64,000 nt of DNA from Herbaspirillum sp. Sphag64 (GCF_014192645.1 NZ_JACHYE010000007.1:124001-188000); one strand, 5' to 3'. Positions 36,567 to 45,927 are shown, counted from the first letter of the stretch. Notes: generated from the letters alone by a model not told the origin. Program-made: numbers and translations.

Positions 36567-37655
36567 ATGAGCATCACCGTCGAAGCAGTCAAGGCAGCGC
36601 TGTCGCAGGTCATTGATCCCAATACCGGCAAGGATCTGGTCGCAGGGAAAACTATCAAAAACATTCAGATTGATGGCAGTAACGTCGCCTTTGAGGTCGA
36701 GCTGGGTTATCCAGCCAAGAGTCAGTTTGAGTTGATTCGCAGTGCCGCTGTTACTGCTGTACAAACATTGTCGAGTGTCGGCGCCGTGCAGGCTGAAGTC
36801 GGCTTCAAGATCGTGGCGCACGCTGTGCAGCGTGGCATCAAGCTCAAATCGAACGTCAAGAACATCATCGCAGTCGCATCTGGTAAGGGTGGCGTCGGCA
36901 AATCCACCACGGCAGCCAATCTGGCGCTGGCGCTGGCGGCTGAAGGTGCGCGCGTCGGTATTCTGGATGCCGATATCTACGGTCCGTCGCAGCCGATGAT
37001 GCTGGGTATTTCCGGTCGGCCAGAAACACTGGACGGCAAAACCATGGAGCCGCTTGAAAATCACGGTCTGCAAGTGTCATCGATCGGATTCATGATTGAC
37101 CCGGACGAGCCAATGGTCTGGCGCGGCCCGATTGTCACGCAGGCATTGCAGCAATTGCTGGATCAGACCAACTGGCGTGATCTCGATTATCTGATCGTTG
37201 ATATGCCGCCCGGTACCGGCGACGTGCAATTGACCTTGTCGCAGAAGGTCCCGGTCACTGGCGCGGTGATTGTGACCACGCCGCAAGATATTGCCTTGCT
37301 GGATGCGCGCAAGGGTTTGAAAATGTTTGAGAAGGTCGGTATCCCGATCCTCGGCATTGTCGAGAACATGAGTACCCACATCTGCTCCAACTGCGGTCAT
37401 GCTGAAGCAATTTTTGGCTCCGGCGGTGGTGAGCGCATGTGTGCCGACTTTGGTGTCGACTTCCTTGGTGCATTGCCCCTGACGATGGCGATTCGCCAGC
37501 AGACCGACTCTGGACGACCCACGGTGGTGGCGCAGCCAGATGGTCCAGAGGCAGAGATTTATAAGACCATTGCACGCAAGGTTGCCATCAAGGTGGCGGA
37601 CAAGGCTAAGGATATGACCAGCAAATTCCCGAGTATCGTGATTCAGAACGACTAG
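36567..37655 (+). CDS. apbC: Iron-sulfur cluster carrier protein ApbC (Mrp)
   Basis: This P-loop ATPase of about 362 residues carries and delivers Fe-S clusters. The N-terminal MIP18/DUF59 domain spans about residues 1-90 (VKAALSQVIDPNTGKDLV). The Walker A motif is ASGKGGVGKSTTAANLALAL with the deviant lysine of the Mrp/MinD class. The Walker B region is YLIVDMPPGTGDVQLT, and the cluster-binding CxxC is in HICSNCGHAE. The ATG at 36567 follows AAGGAGAAGTA, so the 26 extra upstream residues of the open frame are rejected. Confidence 0.94.
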   Translation: MSITVEAVKAALSQVIDPNTGKDLVAGKTIKNIQIDGSNVAFEVELGYPAKSQFELIRSAAVTAVQTLSSVGAVQAEVGFKIVAHAVQRGIKLKSNVKNIIAVASGKGGVGKSTTAANLALALAAEGARVGILDADIYGPSQPMMLGISGRPETLDGKTMEPLENHGLQVSSIGFMIDPDEPMVWRGPIVTQALQQLLDQTNWRDLDYLIVDMPPGTGDVQLTLSQKVPVTGAVIVTTPQDIALLDARKGLKMFEKVGIPILGIVENMSTHICSNCGHAEAIFGSGGGERMCADFGVDFLGALPLTMAIRQQTDSGRPTVVAQPDGPEAEIYKTIARKVAIKVADKAKDMTSKFPSIVIQND

Positions 37656-37773
37656 GGTTGTCTCTGGGTAATTACCTGCACAGTAACATCCCTCTGAGCA
37701 GCAGTGGTGTTGGCCAGCCGATTCCCTCGCGAGAGCCAACACGGTAAAATGCTGCTCTCACTATCCGACTCAC

Positions 37774-37802
37774 AACGGCTTTGGCGTTCCAAGGCCGTTT
37801 TT
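37774..37802 (+). terminator. Terminator-like hairpin immediately upstream of the gltX start
   Basis: AACGGCTTTGG (37774-37784) pairs with CCAAGGCCGTT (37789-37799) with one wobble and a CGTT loop, followed by TTTTT. The T-run ends 7 bases before the gltX ATG. It could end apbC transcripts or act as a leader attenuator of gltX. A second stem, GTGTTGGC (37707-37714) with GCCAACAC (37735-37742), lies just upstream, and TTCCCT-16-TAAAAT (37722-37749) is a possible promoter between the two. Confidence 0.7.
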
Positions 37803-37809
37803 ATTTATC

Positions 37810-39222
37810 ATGACTTCTACAGCTTCCACTTCTCCTGTCCGCACGCGCTTCGCGCCTAGCCCGACTGGCTACCTGCATCTTGGTGGTGCCCGTACGGCAT
37901 TGTTCTCCTGGGCATTTGCCCGTCGCTTTGGCGGCACCTTTATTTTGCGCATTGAAGACACCGATCTGGAGCGTTCGACGCCAGAAGCGGTACAAGCCAT
38001 CATTGACGGTATGCAATGGCTTGGTCTGGCGCACGACGAAGGTCCGTTTTATCAGATGAAGCGGATGGAGCGTTACCGTGAGGTTGTGGCGTACATGCTG
38101 GAGCAGGGCACAGCTTATTATTGTTATTCCTCGCCGGAAGAAGTCGAGGCCATGCGTGAACGTCAACGTGCTGCTGGTGAGAAGCCGCGTTACGACGGCA
38201 CTTGGCGTCCCGAGCGCGACAAGACTTTGCCACCGGTGCCAGAGGGTCGCAAACCGGTGGTGCGCTTCCGCAATCCGCTGGAGGGTGATGTCACCTGGAA
38301 TGACGTCGTCAAGGGTCCGATCACGATTTCCAATCGCGAACTTGATGATCTGGTGATTGCCCGCCCCGACGGTACGCCGACCTACAACTTCTGTGTTGTG
38401 GTGGATGACTGGGACATGAAGATCACCCACGTCATTCGCGGTGATGATCACGTCAACAATACGCCGCGTCAGATCAACATCCTCAAGGCGCTTGGTGGCA
38501 CGCTGCCAGAATATGGTCATGTACCGATGATTCTCGGTGCTGATGGTGAGAAGCTGTCCAAGCGGCATGGTGCGGTCAGCGTGATGGATTATCCAGCGCA
38601 AGGTTATTTGCCGGAAGCGATGTTGAACTACCTGGCGCGTCTGGGCTGGAGTCATGGCGACGAAGAGATTTTCTCGATGGAGCAATTCTGCGGCTGGTTT
38701 GATCTCGATCACCTGTCGAAGTCGCCTGCGCAATTCAACCCTGAGAAACTGGCCTGGCTCAACAATCACTACATCAAGCTGGCTGACAACGAGCGCCTGG
38801 CCGGCTTGGTCAAGCCGTTGCTGGAAAAGGAGGGCGCGCAATTTGACGGTGCGCCATCGTTGCCGGCTGCAATTGGTTTGCTCAAGGAGCGCGCCAATAC
38901 CGTCAACGACATCGCCGCAGCAGTTCAGCTGTTCTATCGTCAGCCGAATCCCGATGCGGCGCTGGTCACTCAACACATCACTGATGCCATCAAGCCAGCG
39001 TTGCAGGATTTTGCTGCACGATGCGCCACCGTCGAATGGAACAAGGCCGCGTTGGCAGCGATGATCAAGGAAGTGCTGGCAGCGCACGGATTGAAGATGC
39101 CGCTGCTGGCAATGCCTTTACGCCTGATTGTTGCTGGTCAACTCCAGACACCAGCGATTGACGCTGTGCTGGAATTGTTCGGTCGTGACGTGGTTTTGAC
39201 ACGTCTGAAAAATTATTTATAA
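37810..39222 (+). CDS. gltX: Glutamyl-tRNA synthetase
   Basis: This 470-residue class I synthetase charges tRNA-Glu. The N-terminal [19 protein letters not shown] holds the HIGH-type motif (HLGG, residues 23-26). [12 protein letters not shown] holds the KMSKS-type motif (KLSKR, 248-252). The start [14 protein letters not shown] suits the family, yet no good ribosome-binding site precedes it because a terminator-like stem occupies that stretch. Two tRNA-Glu genes follow within 400 bases. Confidence 0.96.
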   Translation: MTSTASTSPVRTRFAPSPTGYLHLGGARTALFSWAFARRFGGTFILRIEDTDLERSTPEAVQAIIDGMQWLGLAHDEGPFYQMKRMERYREVVAYMLEQGTAYYCYSSPEEVEAMRERQRAAGEKPRYDGTWRPERDKTLPPVPEGRKPVVRFRNPLEGDVTWNDVVKGPITISNRELDDLVIARPDGTPTYNFCVVVDDWDMKITHVIRGDDHVNNTPRQINILKALGGTLPEYGHVPMILGADGEKLSKRHGAVSVMDYPAQGYLPEAMLNYLARLGWSHGDEEIFSMEQFCGWFDLDHLSKSPAQFNPEKLAWLNNHYIKLADNERLAGLVKPLLEKEGAQFDGAPSLPAAIGLLKERANTVNDIAAAVQLFYRQPNPDAALVTQHITDAIKPALQDFAARCATVEWNKAALAAMIKEVLAAHGLKMPLLAMPLRLIVAGQLQTPAIDAVLELFGRDVVLTRLKNYL

Positions 39223-39249
39223 AAAGTCAGGTTTTTCGTAGAAAAGAAC

Positions 39250-39278
39250 TTGCACTATGAAAATGAATACTGCATAAT
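39250..39278 (+). promoter_or_regulatory. Promoter of the tRNA cluster
   Basis: TTGCAC (39250-39255) and CATAAT (39273-39278) are spaced by 17 bases and end 16 bases before the first base of tRNA-Ala. This is a good sigma-70 match in the expected place. Confidence 0.6.
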
Positions 39279-39294
39279 CTCGTTTCTTCGCAAC

Positions 39295-39370
<76 letters not shown>

Positions 39371-39493
39371 GCGACACAGGCAGTAAAGTGTTGTTGATGC
39401 GAAATTGCAGTATGTAGTAATAAGTAGTCGCAAGTAACAAGCTGTGATGCCACACAGTGTAGTATCGGTAGTAGCTGCGGGATGTAACACAAA

Positions 39494-39569
39494 GTCCCCA
39501 TCGTCTAGAGGCCTAGGACATCACCCTTTCACGGTGAGTACGGGGGTTCGAATCCCCCTGGGGACGCCA
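39494..39569 (+). tRNA. tRNA-Glu (anticodon TTC), copy 1
   Basis: This is a 76-base tRNA with encoded CCA. The acceptor GTCCCCA pairs with TGGGGAC. The anticodon stem TCACC/GGTGA encloses CTTTCAC, giving TTC. The T-arm is GGGGGTTCGAATCCCCC. It lies 123 bases after tRNA-Ala, probably on the same transcript. Confidence 0.97.
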
Positions 39570-39608
39570 GCTTTACCGAGTACTTATGTTGCTGCAAACC
39601 GGACAAAT

Positions 39609-39684
39609 GTCCCCATCGTCTAGAGGCCTAGGACATCACCCTTTCACGGTGAGTACGGGGGTTCGAATCCCCCTGGGGACGCCA
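39609..39684 (+). tRNA. tRNA-Glu (anticodon TTC), copy 2
   Basis: This copy is identical over all 76 bases to the tRNA-Glu at 39494-39569 and lies 39 bases downstream. A strong terminator follows directly. Confidence 0.97.
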
Positions 39685-39691
39685 AAACAAC

Positions 39692-39722
39692 AAACGCCCG
39701 CTGATGCGGGCGTTTTTGTTTT
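39692..39722. terminator. Terminator of the tRNA cluster
   Basis: AAACGCCCGC (39692-39701) pairs with GCGGGCGTTT (39706-39715) around a TGAT loop and is followed by TTGTTTT. A-richness on the left means it can also stop the minus-strand binding-protein gene, whose stop is at 39730. Confidence 0.92.
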
Positions 39723-39729
39723 GGCGACG

Positions 39730-40545
39730 CTAGTTTGCCGGAGCGATAGAGGCGTTGCGATATAACTGCACATTTTTATTCAAAATTTCTCTGAACTGAT
39801 CGCGATCCCGCATTTTCCCTAATTCGACATCCAGCAATTTCAGATATTTCAGGCAGGGACTACGTTTGCTGAAGGCAAGCGTACTTGGGTTATTGACTAG
39901 CGGCGGCGTCAGCGCCACAAATTTGTCCTGCTGCTCAGCCCTTAGCAGGTAGCCCATCCCACTAAAGTAGCCAGAAATCACATAATCGAGTCGGCCCAGT
40001 TCCAGCTTTTTGAAATTGATATAAGTCTTTTGTGCAATTTCGACATTCAGATTTTTTTTCATAAAATCATCAAAATCACCGCCAAACTGATTGCCTGCCG
40101 TGATGCCGCCTTTTTTGCCGACCAGATCGTTCCAGCCTGAGTATCGAAACTCCCGTCCTTTTGCGACGAATACAGTCGGGAAGTTATTAAACATCTGGAC
40201 TTTACTGAATTCTAGATACCTTAGCCGCTCAGGTGTCGGCCGCAGTGAGGCAATAATGTCAACCTCTCCGTCTTTACCAGCCTGCAGTACACGCTGCATT
40301 GGTCCGACATAACGGATTACGTAGGGGGCCTGAATCGCTTTGAGGGCGGTCGTTACGATATCAATACTGGCACCCATCAACTTGCTACCGTCGTACCAGT
40401 GAATAGGGCCGTAGTCGGAGTCGTCCGTGATCACAATCTTGTCGCACTCGCGTGACTGTGCAAAGGAGCATAGCGGAAATAGCGAAGACAGACAGAGCGA
40501 TAACACCACGCGCCATTGTGTTTTCCCCGCATTGCACCACAACAT
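39730..40545 (-). CDS. Family 3 periplasmic solute-binding protein (paralogue A)
   Basis: This protein is about 271 residues from the ATG at 40545, which has AAGGAGATATTC upstream; the longer frame to 40677 is rejected. A Sec signal (VVLSLCLSSLFPLCSFAQ) precedes a bacterial extracellular solute-binding domain of the amino-acid type (TDDSDYGPIHWYDGSKLMGA; IASLRPTPERLRYLEFSKV). Two cysteines, in SRECDK near the mature N-terminus and RSPCLKYL near the C-terminus, may form a disulfide. No permease or ATPase gene is adjacent. It is about two thirds identical, by eye, to the divergent protein at 41043-41858. Ligand unknown. Confidence 0.82.
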   Translation of the reverse strand: MLWCNAGKTQWRVVLSLCLSSLFPLCSFAQSRECDKIVITDDSDYGPIHWYDGSKLMGASIDIVTTALKAIQAPYVIRYVGPMQRVLQAGKDGEVDIIASLRPTPERLRYLEFSKVQMFNNFPTVFVAKGREFRYSGWNDLVGKKGGITAGNQFGGDFDDFMKKNLNVEIAQKTYINFKKLELGRLDYVISGYFSGMGYLLRAEQQDKFVALTPPLVNNPSTLAFSKRSPCLKYLKLLDVELGKMRDRDQFREILNKNVQLYRNASIAPAN

Positions 40546-41042
40546 GAATATCTCCTTGCTCGGGCAGGAATGACGCCTCTGCCACTTATTTGTTTGTCCC
40601 TTGTCGCCATAGATGATAGCAACATGAATAAGCAATACGTACAGCAAGCCTACTTGGGATGATGTCGAAAATGCCACAACTCATGATACAAGAAACACAG
40701 GGGAAATTGCGGGGTATGAGGATGCATTGGTTACACAATCAGCAAAATCGAAGCATGCTTCTTTTGGTTGATTTTTAATGATGTTCTTGCCTGTCAGAAT
40801 CTGAGCGAGTGGTCGTGGCAAATATTTCTGATGGCACACCTGTATCTTGTCCTGCTTCTTATTGCTATGACGTTTTGATTGTCTGTGACGTTGCCAGCAA
40901 CTCTTGCTATGATCACAAAAATAATTAAGCTGCATGGCAGTCCCGGGCTAGTCTTCAATCCACGTTTGTCGTAGTCACAACGAGGATTTTGGTGATTGAT
41001 ATCGGAACAGGGCCCAATGAGGCCCGACGAAGGAGGGGGATC
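40546..41042. other. Intergenic region between the two divergent binding-protein genes
   Basis: This 497-base gap is AT-rich and holds no convincing gene; two minus-strand frames inside it lack coding character. A plus-strand extended -10, TGcTATGAT (40905-40913), could start the right-hand gene after a leader of about 120 bases, but no good -35 accompanies it. A related TTGCTATGA occurs near 40862. Confidence 0.4.
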
Positions 41043-41858
41043 ATGCCAATTCATATGGATATTGTTGATTGCTGGCGTTCGGTCCTGTTGGCATGTGTGA
41101 TTGCCAGCGGCAGTTCGTGCGCGGTAGCACAGCAGCGAGAGTGTTCGCAGATTATCGTGACGGACGATTCTGATTACTCACCGTTGCACTGGTATGACGG
41201 TAAATCGCTCAATGGTGCCAGTATTGAAATTGCGACGACCGCCATCAAAGCGATTCAGGCGCCATTCTTGGTACGTTTCGTCGGGCCGCTGGAGCGCGTT
41301 TTGCAAGCGGGTAAAGACGGTGATGTAGATCTGATTGCTTCATTACGACCCACACCGGAGCGAATGAAATATTTGGAGTTTAACAAAGCGCCTGTGTTTG
41401 CCAATCCGCCGACTCTTTATGTCGCCAAAGGTCATGAATTCATTTATAGCGGCTGGAATGACCTGATCGGTAGACGGGGTGGCATGACCGCTGGCAATCA
41501 GTTTGGTGGTGGATTTGATGATTTCATGAAAAAAAATCTGACCATCGAAGTGGCGCAGAAGACCTACATGAATTTCAAGAAGCTCGAACTTGGTCGGATC
41601 GATTATTTGATAGCTGGCTATTACAACGCTGAAGGATACTTGCTTAAGAGCAGTCAACAGAGCAAGTTTGTGGCGCTCAAGCCTGCGGTAGTTAATACGT
41701 TCAGTACCATCGCTTTCAGCAAACGCAGTCCTTGCCTGAAATATCAGCAGGCCCTGGATACCCAGATCGGCATCATGCGCGATCAGGGGGTGCTGGACGA
41801 AATACTCGAAAGAAATATTCGTCTCTATCGGGATGTTGCGGAAGAAGTGGGCAACTAA
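41043..41858 (+). CDS. Family 3 periplasmic solute-binding protein (paralogue B)
   Basis: This 271-residue protein, from the ATG at 41043 after GGAGGGGGATC, has exactly the length of its divergent paralogue. A Sec signal (SVLLACVIASGSSCAVAQ) precedes a domain matching the paralogue block by block: TDDSDYSPLHWYDGKSLNGA, VLQAGKDGDVDLIASLRPTP, AGNQFGGGFDDFMKKNL, AFSKRSPCLKY. The N- and C-terminal cysteines are kept. As with the paralogue, no transport partner is adjacent. A sensing or accessory role is as possible as uptake. Confidence 0.82.
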   Translation: MPIHMDIVDCWRSVLLACVIASGSSCAVAQQRECSQIIVTDDSDYSPLHWYDGKSLNGASIEIATTAIKAIQAPFLVRFVGPLERVLQAGKDGDVDLIASLRPTPERMKYLEFNKAPVFANPPTLYVAKGHEFIYSGWNDLIGRRGGMTAGNQFGGGFDDFMKKNLTIEVAQKTYMNFKKLELGRIDYLIAGYYNAEGYLLKSSQQSKFVALKPAVVNTFSTIAFSKRSPCLKYQQALDTQIGIMRDQGVLDEILERNIRLYRDVAEEVGN

Positions 41859-41877
41859 GTGTGTAATTGATTGTGTG

Positions 41878-41932
41878 CTGATCCTCACTATGGTGCCTTT
41901 TCAGAGTCGACAGGGCAGACAGTGAGGATCAG
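41878..41932. other. Perfect 12-bp inverted repeat downstream of paralogue B
   Basis: CTGATCCTCACT (41878-41889) and AGTGAGGATCAG (41921-41932) are exact complements 31 bases apart, followed by AGATTTTC. They could form a terminator of the binding-protein gene with a large loop, or mark the ends of a lost small element. Confidence 0.55.
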
Positions 41933-42034
41933 AGATTTTCGTCTCTACGGATTTTCTTTTACACTCCTCTCAATATACACATTCGGCGGCAACGATAAAC
42001 GGGCTGCCGGGCCATAAAACAGGAGGAGTCAGGC

Positions 42035-42835
42035 ATGACCGAAGCAGCCGAGTTGGACATCGATACCCGCGGTGTCGCGACCATTACCCTCAATCGTCCC
42101 GAAGTACACAATGCGTTCGATGACGCGTTGATTGCTCATTTGATCGATCTGATCAATCGTGCGCGTGATAACCCAGCAGTCCACATTCTGGTGCTGGCGT
42201 CGACCGGGAAGTCATTTTCAGCCGGTGCCGATCTTGCGTGGATGCGGAGAATGGCCGATGCCAGCTATGGCGATAACGTCCGCGATGCGCTGCAACTATC
42301 CGCGCTGATGGAGTCGCTCAATAATTTTCCGGCACCGACGATCGCCAAGATTCAGGGAACCGTCATGGGAGGCGGCGTTGGGCTGGTTGCCTGCTGTGAT
42401 ATCGCGATTGCTTCAGACCACGCTACCTTCGCCTTGTCCGAGGTCAAACTGGGTTTGGCACCGGCAGTGATCAGCCCCTATGTGATTGCCAAGATTGGTG
42501 TCTCTCAGGCGCGGCGCTATTTTGTCTCGGCCGAACGCTTCTCGGCGATACGCGCAGCGGCAATTGATCTTGTCCATGAAGTGGTGTTGGCCGATGAACT
42601 GGACGACAAGCTTGAGCAACTTGTTAGCCATTTGCTGGCCAATGGTCCTAAGGCGATGCGACGCGCCAAAGAACTGGTACAGGTGGCAAATCCACTGGCT
42701 TGCACACCATTACTACGCGATTTCACGACCAATATGATCGCTGCGTTACGTGCCTCGCAAGAAGGGCGAGAAGGCTTGCGGGCGTTTCTTGAAAAGACGC
42801 CGCCTGACTGGATCACAAACCTTACCGCGCGTTGA
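42035..42835 (+). CDS. Enoyl-CoA hydratase/isomerase, methylglutaconyl-CoA hydratase-like
   Basis: This 266-residue crotonase-fold enzyme has the oxyanion-hole stretches SFSAGADLAWM and GTVMGGGVGLVACCDIA. The whole sequence resembles LiuC, which hydrates 3-methylglutaconyl-CoA in leucine breakdown, more than generic fatty-acid hydratases. No other liu gene is in the window, so the assignment rests on sequence resemblance alone. The ATG follows AGGAGGAGTCAGGC. Confidence 0.8.
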   Translation: MTEAAELDIDTRGVATITLNRPEVHNAFDDALIAHLIDLINRARDNPAVHILVLASTGKSFSAGADLAWMRRMADASYGDNVRDALQLSALMESLNNFPAPTIAKIQGTVMGGGVGLVACCDIAIASDHATFALSEVKLGLAPAVISPYVIAKIGVSQARRYFVSAERFSAIRAAAIDLVHEVVLADELDDKLEQLVSHLLANGPKAMRRAKELVQVANPLACTPLLRDFTTNMIAALRASQEGREGLRAFLEKTPPDWITNLTAR

Positions 42836-42851
42836 GATCGATCTCACCATT

Positions 42852-42887
42852 GAAAACAGCCGCATCCGGTATTGGCATTGCGGCTGT
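42852..42887 (-). terminator. Terminator of the PfpI-like gene
   Basis: ACAGCCGCA (42856-42864) pairs with TGCGGCTGT (42879-42887) around a 14-base loop. On the minus strand TTTTC follows. It lies between the convergent hydratase and PfpI-like genes and may serve both. Confidence 0.75.
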
Positions 42888-42916
42888 CGTCTGATTCAGC
42901 GTTGAAGCACGTTGAA

Positions 42917-43498
42917 TTACAGCTTGATTTCAGTACCGAGCACCTTCAGGAATTGCGCCAGCCATTGCGGATGCGCAGGCCAGGCCGGTGAGGTCACGAA
43001 GTTGCCATCGGTGACGGCGCTATCGACGGCGATGTCGGCGTAACGGCCACCGGCCAGCTTCACTTCAGGGGCGCAAGCCGGGTAGGCAGAGATATTTTTG
43101 CCCTCGATCACACCGGCTGCCGCCAGTAACTGAGCACCATGACAAACTGCTGCAATTGGCTTGTTGGCACTGGCGAAGTGGCGCACGATGGCAAGCACTT
43201 TCTCATTCAGACGCAGATATTCCGGTGCCCGGCCACCAGCGATGACGACGGCATCGTAGGCAGCAGGCTCAACGTCATCGAAGCTGGCGTTGAGTACAAA
43301 TTGATGCCCGGGCTTTTCGGTATAGGTCTGGTCGCCTTCAAAATCATGGATTGCTGTCTTGATCTTGTCGCCGGCTTTCTTGCCCGGGCACACGGCGTGC
43401 ACGGTATGCCCTACCATCTGCAATGCCTGGAATGGCACCATGGTTTCGTAATCTTCGGCAAAATCGCCAGTCAATAACAGAATCTTCTTTGCTGCCAT
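42917..43498 (-). CDS. DJ-1/PfpI family protein
   Basis: This 193-residue protein has the DJ-1/PfpI fold. The nucleophilic cysteine lies in [14 protein letters not shown], with the conserved glutamate in [10 protein letters not shown] near the N-terminus and [13 protein letters not shown] in the middle. Family members have been called proteases, glyoxalases or deglycases; which applies is unknown. It precedes nothing obvious and lies 72 bases downstream of a LysR gene on the same strand. Confidence 0.87.
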   Translation of the reverse strand: MAAKKILLLTGDFAEDYETMVPFQALQMVGHTVHAVCPGKKAGDKIKTAIHDFEGDQTYTEKPGHQFVLNASFDDVEPAAYDAVVIAGGRAPEYLRLNEKVLAIVRHFASANKPIAAVCHGAQLLAAAGVIEGKNISAYPACAPEVKLAGGRYADIAVDSAVTDGNFVTSPAWPAHPQWLAQFLKVLGTEIKL

Positions 43499-43570
43499 GC
43501 TGATCTCCTTTAGCGTGAGCCCGTGGGCTCGGTGGTTGAGTGTGCATGCGCGCTCAGATGCGCGTTCTTC

Positions 43571-44488
43571 TTATTGAATCCACGTCATTTGACGCGACTT
43601 CCCCATCAAAAAATCCTTGTTCGGCTCCATGCAGTCACGCAAGTAAGTCCATAGCGCTGCGATTCTTGCCACATGTCTTTGTTCACTTGCCGCAACCAGC
43701 CAGAACGTACGCAGTATTTCAACCTCGCCATCCAGCACCGGTACCAGATGTCCACTCTGCTGCGCCAGAAAGCAGGGCAGGATCGCCAATGCTTGACCAC
43801 TGCAGGCAGCGGTGTACTGGGCAACCACGCTGGTACTGCGAAACGCCCGGAAGGCTTCGGGTGCCAGACTATCCTTGTAACGCAACTCCTCGCTGAACAC
43901 CAGATCATCTATGTAGCCGATGAAGCGATGCTGTTCTAAATCAGCTGTCGTACGAATTGGCGTGTGGTTTGCCAGATAGGCCGGCGTCGCATAAAGCTTG
44001 AGTGCATAATCGGCCAGTTTCGTGACAACGTAATTACCGCTGACTGGACGCTCAATAGTGACACTGATATCCGCCTCTCGCTTGGATAAATTGACAAAGC
44101 GCGGCATCGGCAGCAGATCGACGGATATATGCGGGTTGCGTGCGCAAAAATGGGCGATATGCGGCGCTAGCACGAAGCTGCCAAAGCCTTCCGTGGCACC
44201 CAGTCGGACCTGACCCGACAGCAACCGGTTGTGGTCGCCCAATTCCTCGGTGGCGGCGTAGACCGTACTTTCGATTTTTTCCGCATACTCCACCAGCCGG
44301 TAGCCTTCTTCCGTCAGGCTGTAACCATGCTGATTACGGTCGAACAACTGGCTGCCAACCTGTTCCTCAAAGCGTTTGATGCGGCGCGACACCGTGGAGT
44401 GGTCAATACCCAGCTTACGGGCAGCATCTACCAGCCCCTGACTGCGCGTGAGCTCCAAAAATATACGCAAATTATCCCAATCCAGCAT
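43571..44488 (-). CDS. LysR family transcriptional regulator
   Basis: This 305-residue regulator has an N-terminal winged helix-turn-helix (LVDAARKLGIDHSTVSRRIK) and a LysR substrate-binding domain. The opening LDWDNLRIFLELTRSQG, with a DHSTVSRR recognition helix, is a recognisable LysR subgroup. It is divergent, across 160 bases, from the binding protein-mmsA-mmsB operon. Inference: it controls that operon in response to valine-derived metabolites. Confidence 0.88.
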   Translation of the reverse strand: MLDWDNLRIFLELTRSQGLVDAARKLGIDHSTVSRRIKRFEEQVGSQLFDRNQHGYSLTEEGYRLVEYAEKIESTVYAATEELGDHNRLLSGQVRLGATEGFGSFVLAPHIAHFCARNPHISVDLLPMPRFVNLSKREADISVTIERPVSGNYVVTKLADYALKLYATPAYLANHTPIRTTADLEQHRFIGYIDDLVFSEELRYKDSLAPEAFRAFRSTSVVAQYTAACSGQALAILPCFLAQQSGHLVPVLDGEVEILRTFWLVAASEQRHVARIAALWTYLRDCMEPNKDFLMGKSRQMTWIQ

Positions 44489-44648
44489 CGTGTCTCCTGT
44501 ATAGGGCTAGTACTTGTCTTGTGCTTTGCATTTTTGCAAAACAATTTTGAATTATTGGCTATTGTAACGATATTAACGCACAGGCAAAATGTTCCTCGAC
44601 AGCAGCAAGATAGCTGACTGACATCGATAAAAACCACGAGGAGACACA

Positions 44649-45887
44649 ATGATGCAGTTTGACCGCGCACGTTCAGCGCTGGCAATGGGAGCACTTTCGG
44701 CGGCGCTTTCGCTGTCCTTGTCCTGTATTGGCAGTAGCGCCTACGCGCAAGATAACGATACCGTCAAAATCGGAATCCTGACCGACATGTCTGGTCCGTA
44801 TTCAGCGATGGGTGGCCAGGGTTCGGTGGTGGCGGCCAAGCTGGCGATCGAGGATTGCCTCAAGGCCGAATGCAAGGGGATGAAGATCGAAGTGCTCTCA
44901 GCCGACAATCAAAACAAACCTGATGTTGGTGTCACCCGCGCCCGTGAATGGCTGGACCGTGACAAGGTCGAGGCAATTGCCGATCTGACCAACTCTTCGG
45001 TTGCGCTGGCTGTACAAAAGCTGATCAAGGAAAAAGGTGGTATCGCCATGTACAGTGGCCCGGCCACTGGCACACTGACCACCAGCGAATGTGCGGTCAA
45101 TGGCTTCCACTGGATGTTTGATACCTATTCTCAGGCTGCAGGTGCGGCTGCAGCACTCACCAAGTTGGGTAACAAGTCCTGGTATTTCGTCACCGTTGAT
45201 TATGCGTTCGGTCATTCTCTGGAAAAAGATGCCAGCGATGTCGTCAAGAGTCTGGGCGGGAACGTCGTCGGCTCGGTACGTCATCCATTGAATGCCTCCG
45301 ACTTTTCTTCCTTCCTGCTGCAGGCACAAGCTTCCAAAGCCCAGGTCATTGGCTTGGCCGATGGTGGTTCGGATGTCGTCAATGCGATCAAGCAGGCTCG
45401 CTCTTTCGGTGTCGGTGACAAGAACCAGCGTTTGGTGGCCTTGCTGGTGTTCCTGTCAGACGTCCACGCATTGGGTCTTGATGCGGCACAGGGGCTGATC
45501 TATACCGATGGCTTCTACTGGGACTATGACAAGGATACGCGTGACTTCTCGCGTCGTTTCGAAGCCCAGTTCAAGAATAACAAGCCAACCATGGTGCAGG
45601 CCGGTGTTTACTCCAGCGTCTATCACTTCCTCAAGGCGCGTGCCGCAGCCCGCACTTCTGATTGGAAAGTGGTTGCCCAGAAGATGCGCGAGATTCCGAT
45701 CCATGACGTGGTCATGCGTAATGCCTCGATTCGTCCCGATGGCCGTGTGATTCATGACATGTATCTGTATCAGGTCAAGTCACCGGCTGAATCCAAGGGT
45801 GCCTGGGATTATCTGAAACTGTTGTCGACGATTCCGGCACAGCAGGCATTTCGTCCGATGGACGCGGCTTGTCCACTGGTCAAGTAA
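44649..45887 (+). CDS. Branched-chain amino-acid-type ABC transporter substrate-binding protein
   Basis: This protein of about 412 residues has a Sec signal (LSLSCIGSSAYAQ) followed by a type I periplasmic binding fold (TVKIGILTDMSGPYSAMGGQ), like the Leu/Ile/Val-binding family. GAGGAGACACA precedes a double ATG, and I use the first. No permease or ATPase genes follow; mmsA comes next instead. Its ligand may be a branched-chain amino or keto acid, judged from the operon. That is inference. Confidence 0.85.
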   Translation: MMQFDRARSALAMGALSAALSLSLSCIGSSAYAQDNDTVKIGILTDMSGPYSAMGGQGSVVAAKLAIEDCLKAECKGMKIEVLSADNQNKPDVGVTRAREWLDRDKVEAIADLTNSSVALAVQKLIKEKGGIAMYSGPATGTLTTSECAVNGFHWMFDTYSQAAGAAAALTKLGNKSWYFVTVDYAFGHSLEKDASDVVKSLGGNVVGSVRHPLNASDFSSFLLQAQASKAQVIGLADGGSDVVNAIKQARSFGVGDKNQRLVALLVFLSDVHALGLDAAQGLIYTDGFYWDYDKDTRDFSRRFEAQFKNNKPTMVQAGVYSSVYHFLKARAAARTSDWKVVAQKMREIPIHDVVMRNASIRPDGRVIHDMYLYQVKSPAESKGAWDYLKLLSTIPAQQAFRPMDAACPLVK

Positions 45888-45927
45888 GCAAGTAAGCAAA
45901 TACGTAAGTAGCGAACAGTCACTTTTT

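Noticed and set aside
37801-39087. 428-codon open frame on the minus strand
   Set aside because: It is antisense to gltX, whose motifs are unmistakable. The composition is that of a reverse-strand shadow.
40681-41054. Two short minus-strand frames between the paralogous binding-protein genes
   Set aside because: They overlap each other, and one overlaps the start of the right-hand gene. Neither shows coding character.
45883-45898. Tandem AAGTAAGC units at the end of the binding-protein gene
   Set aside because: Only two copies that span the stop codon; too short to suggest function.
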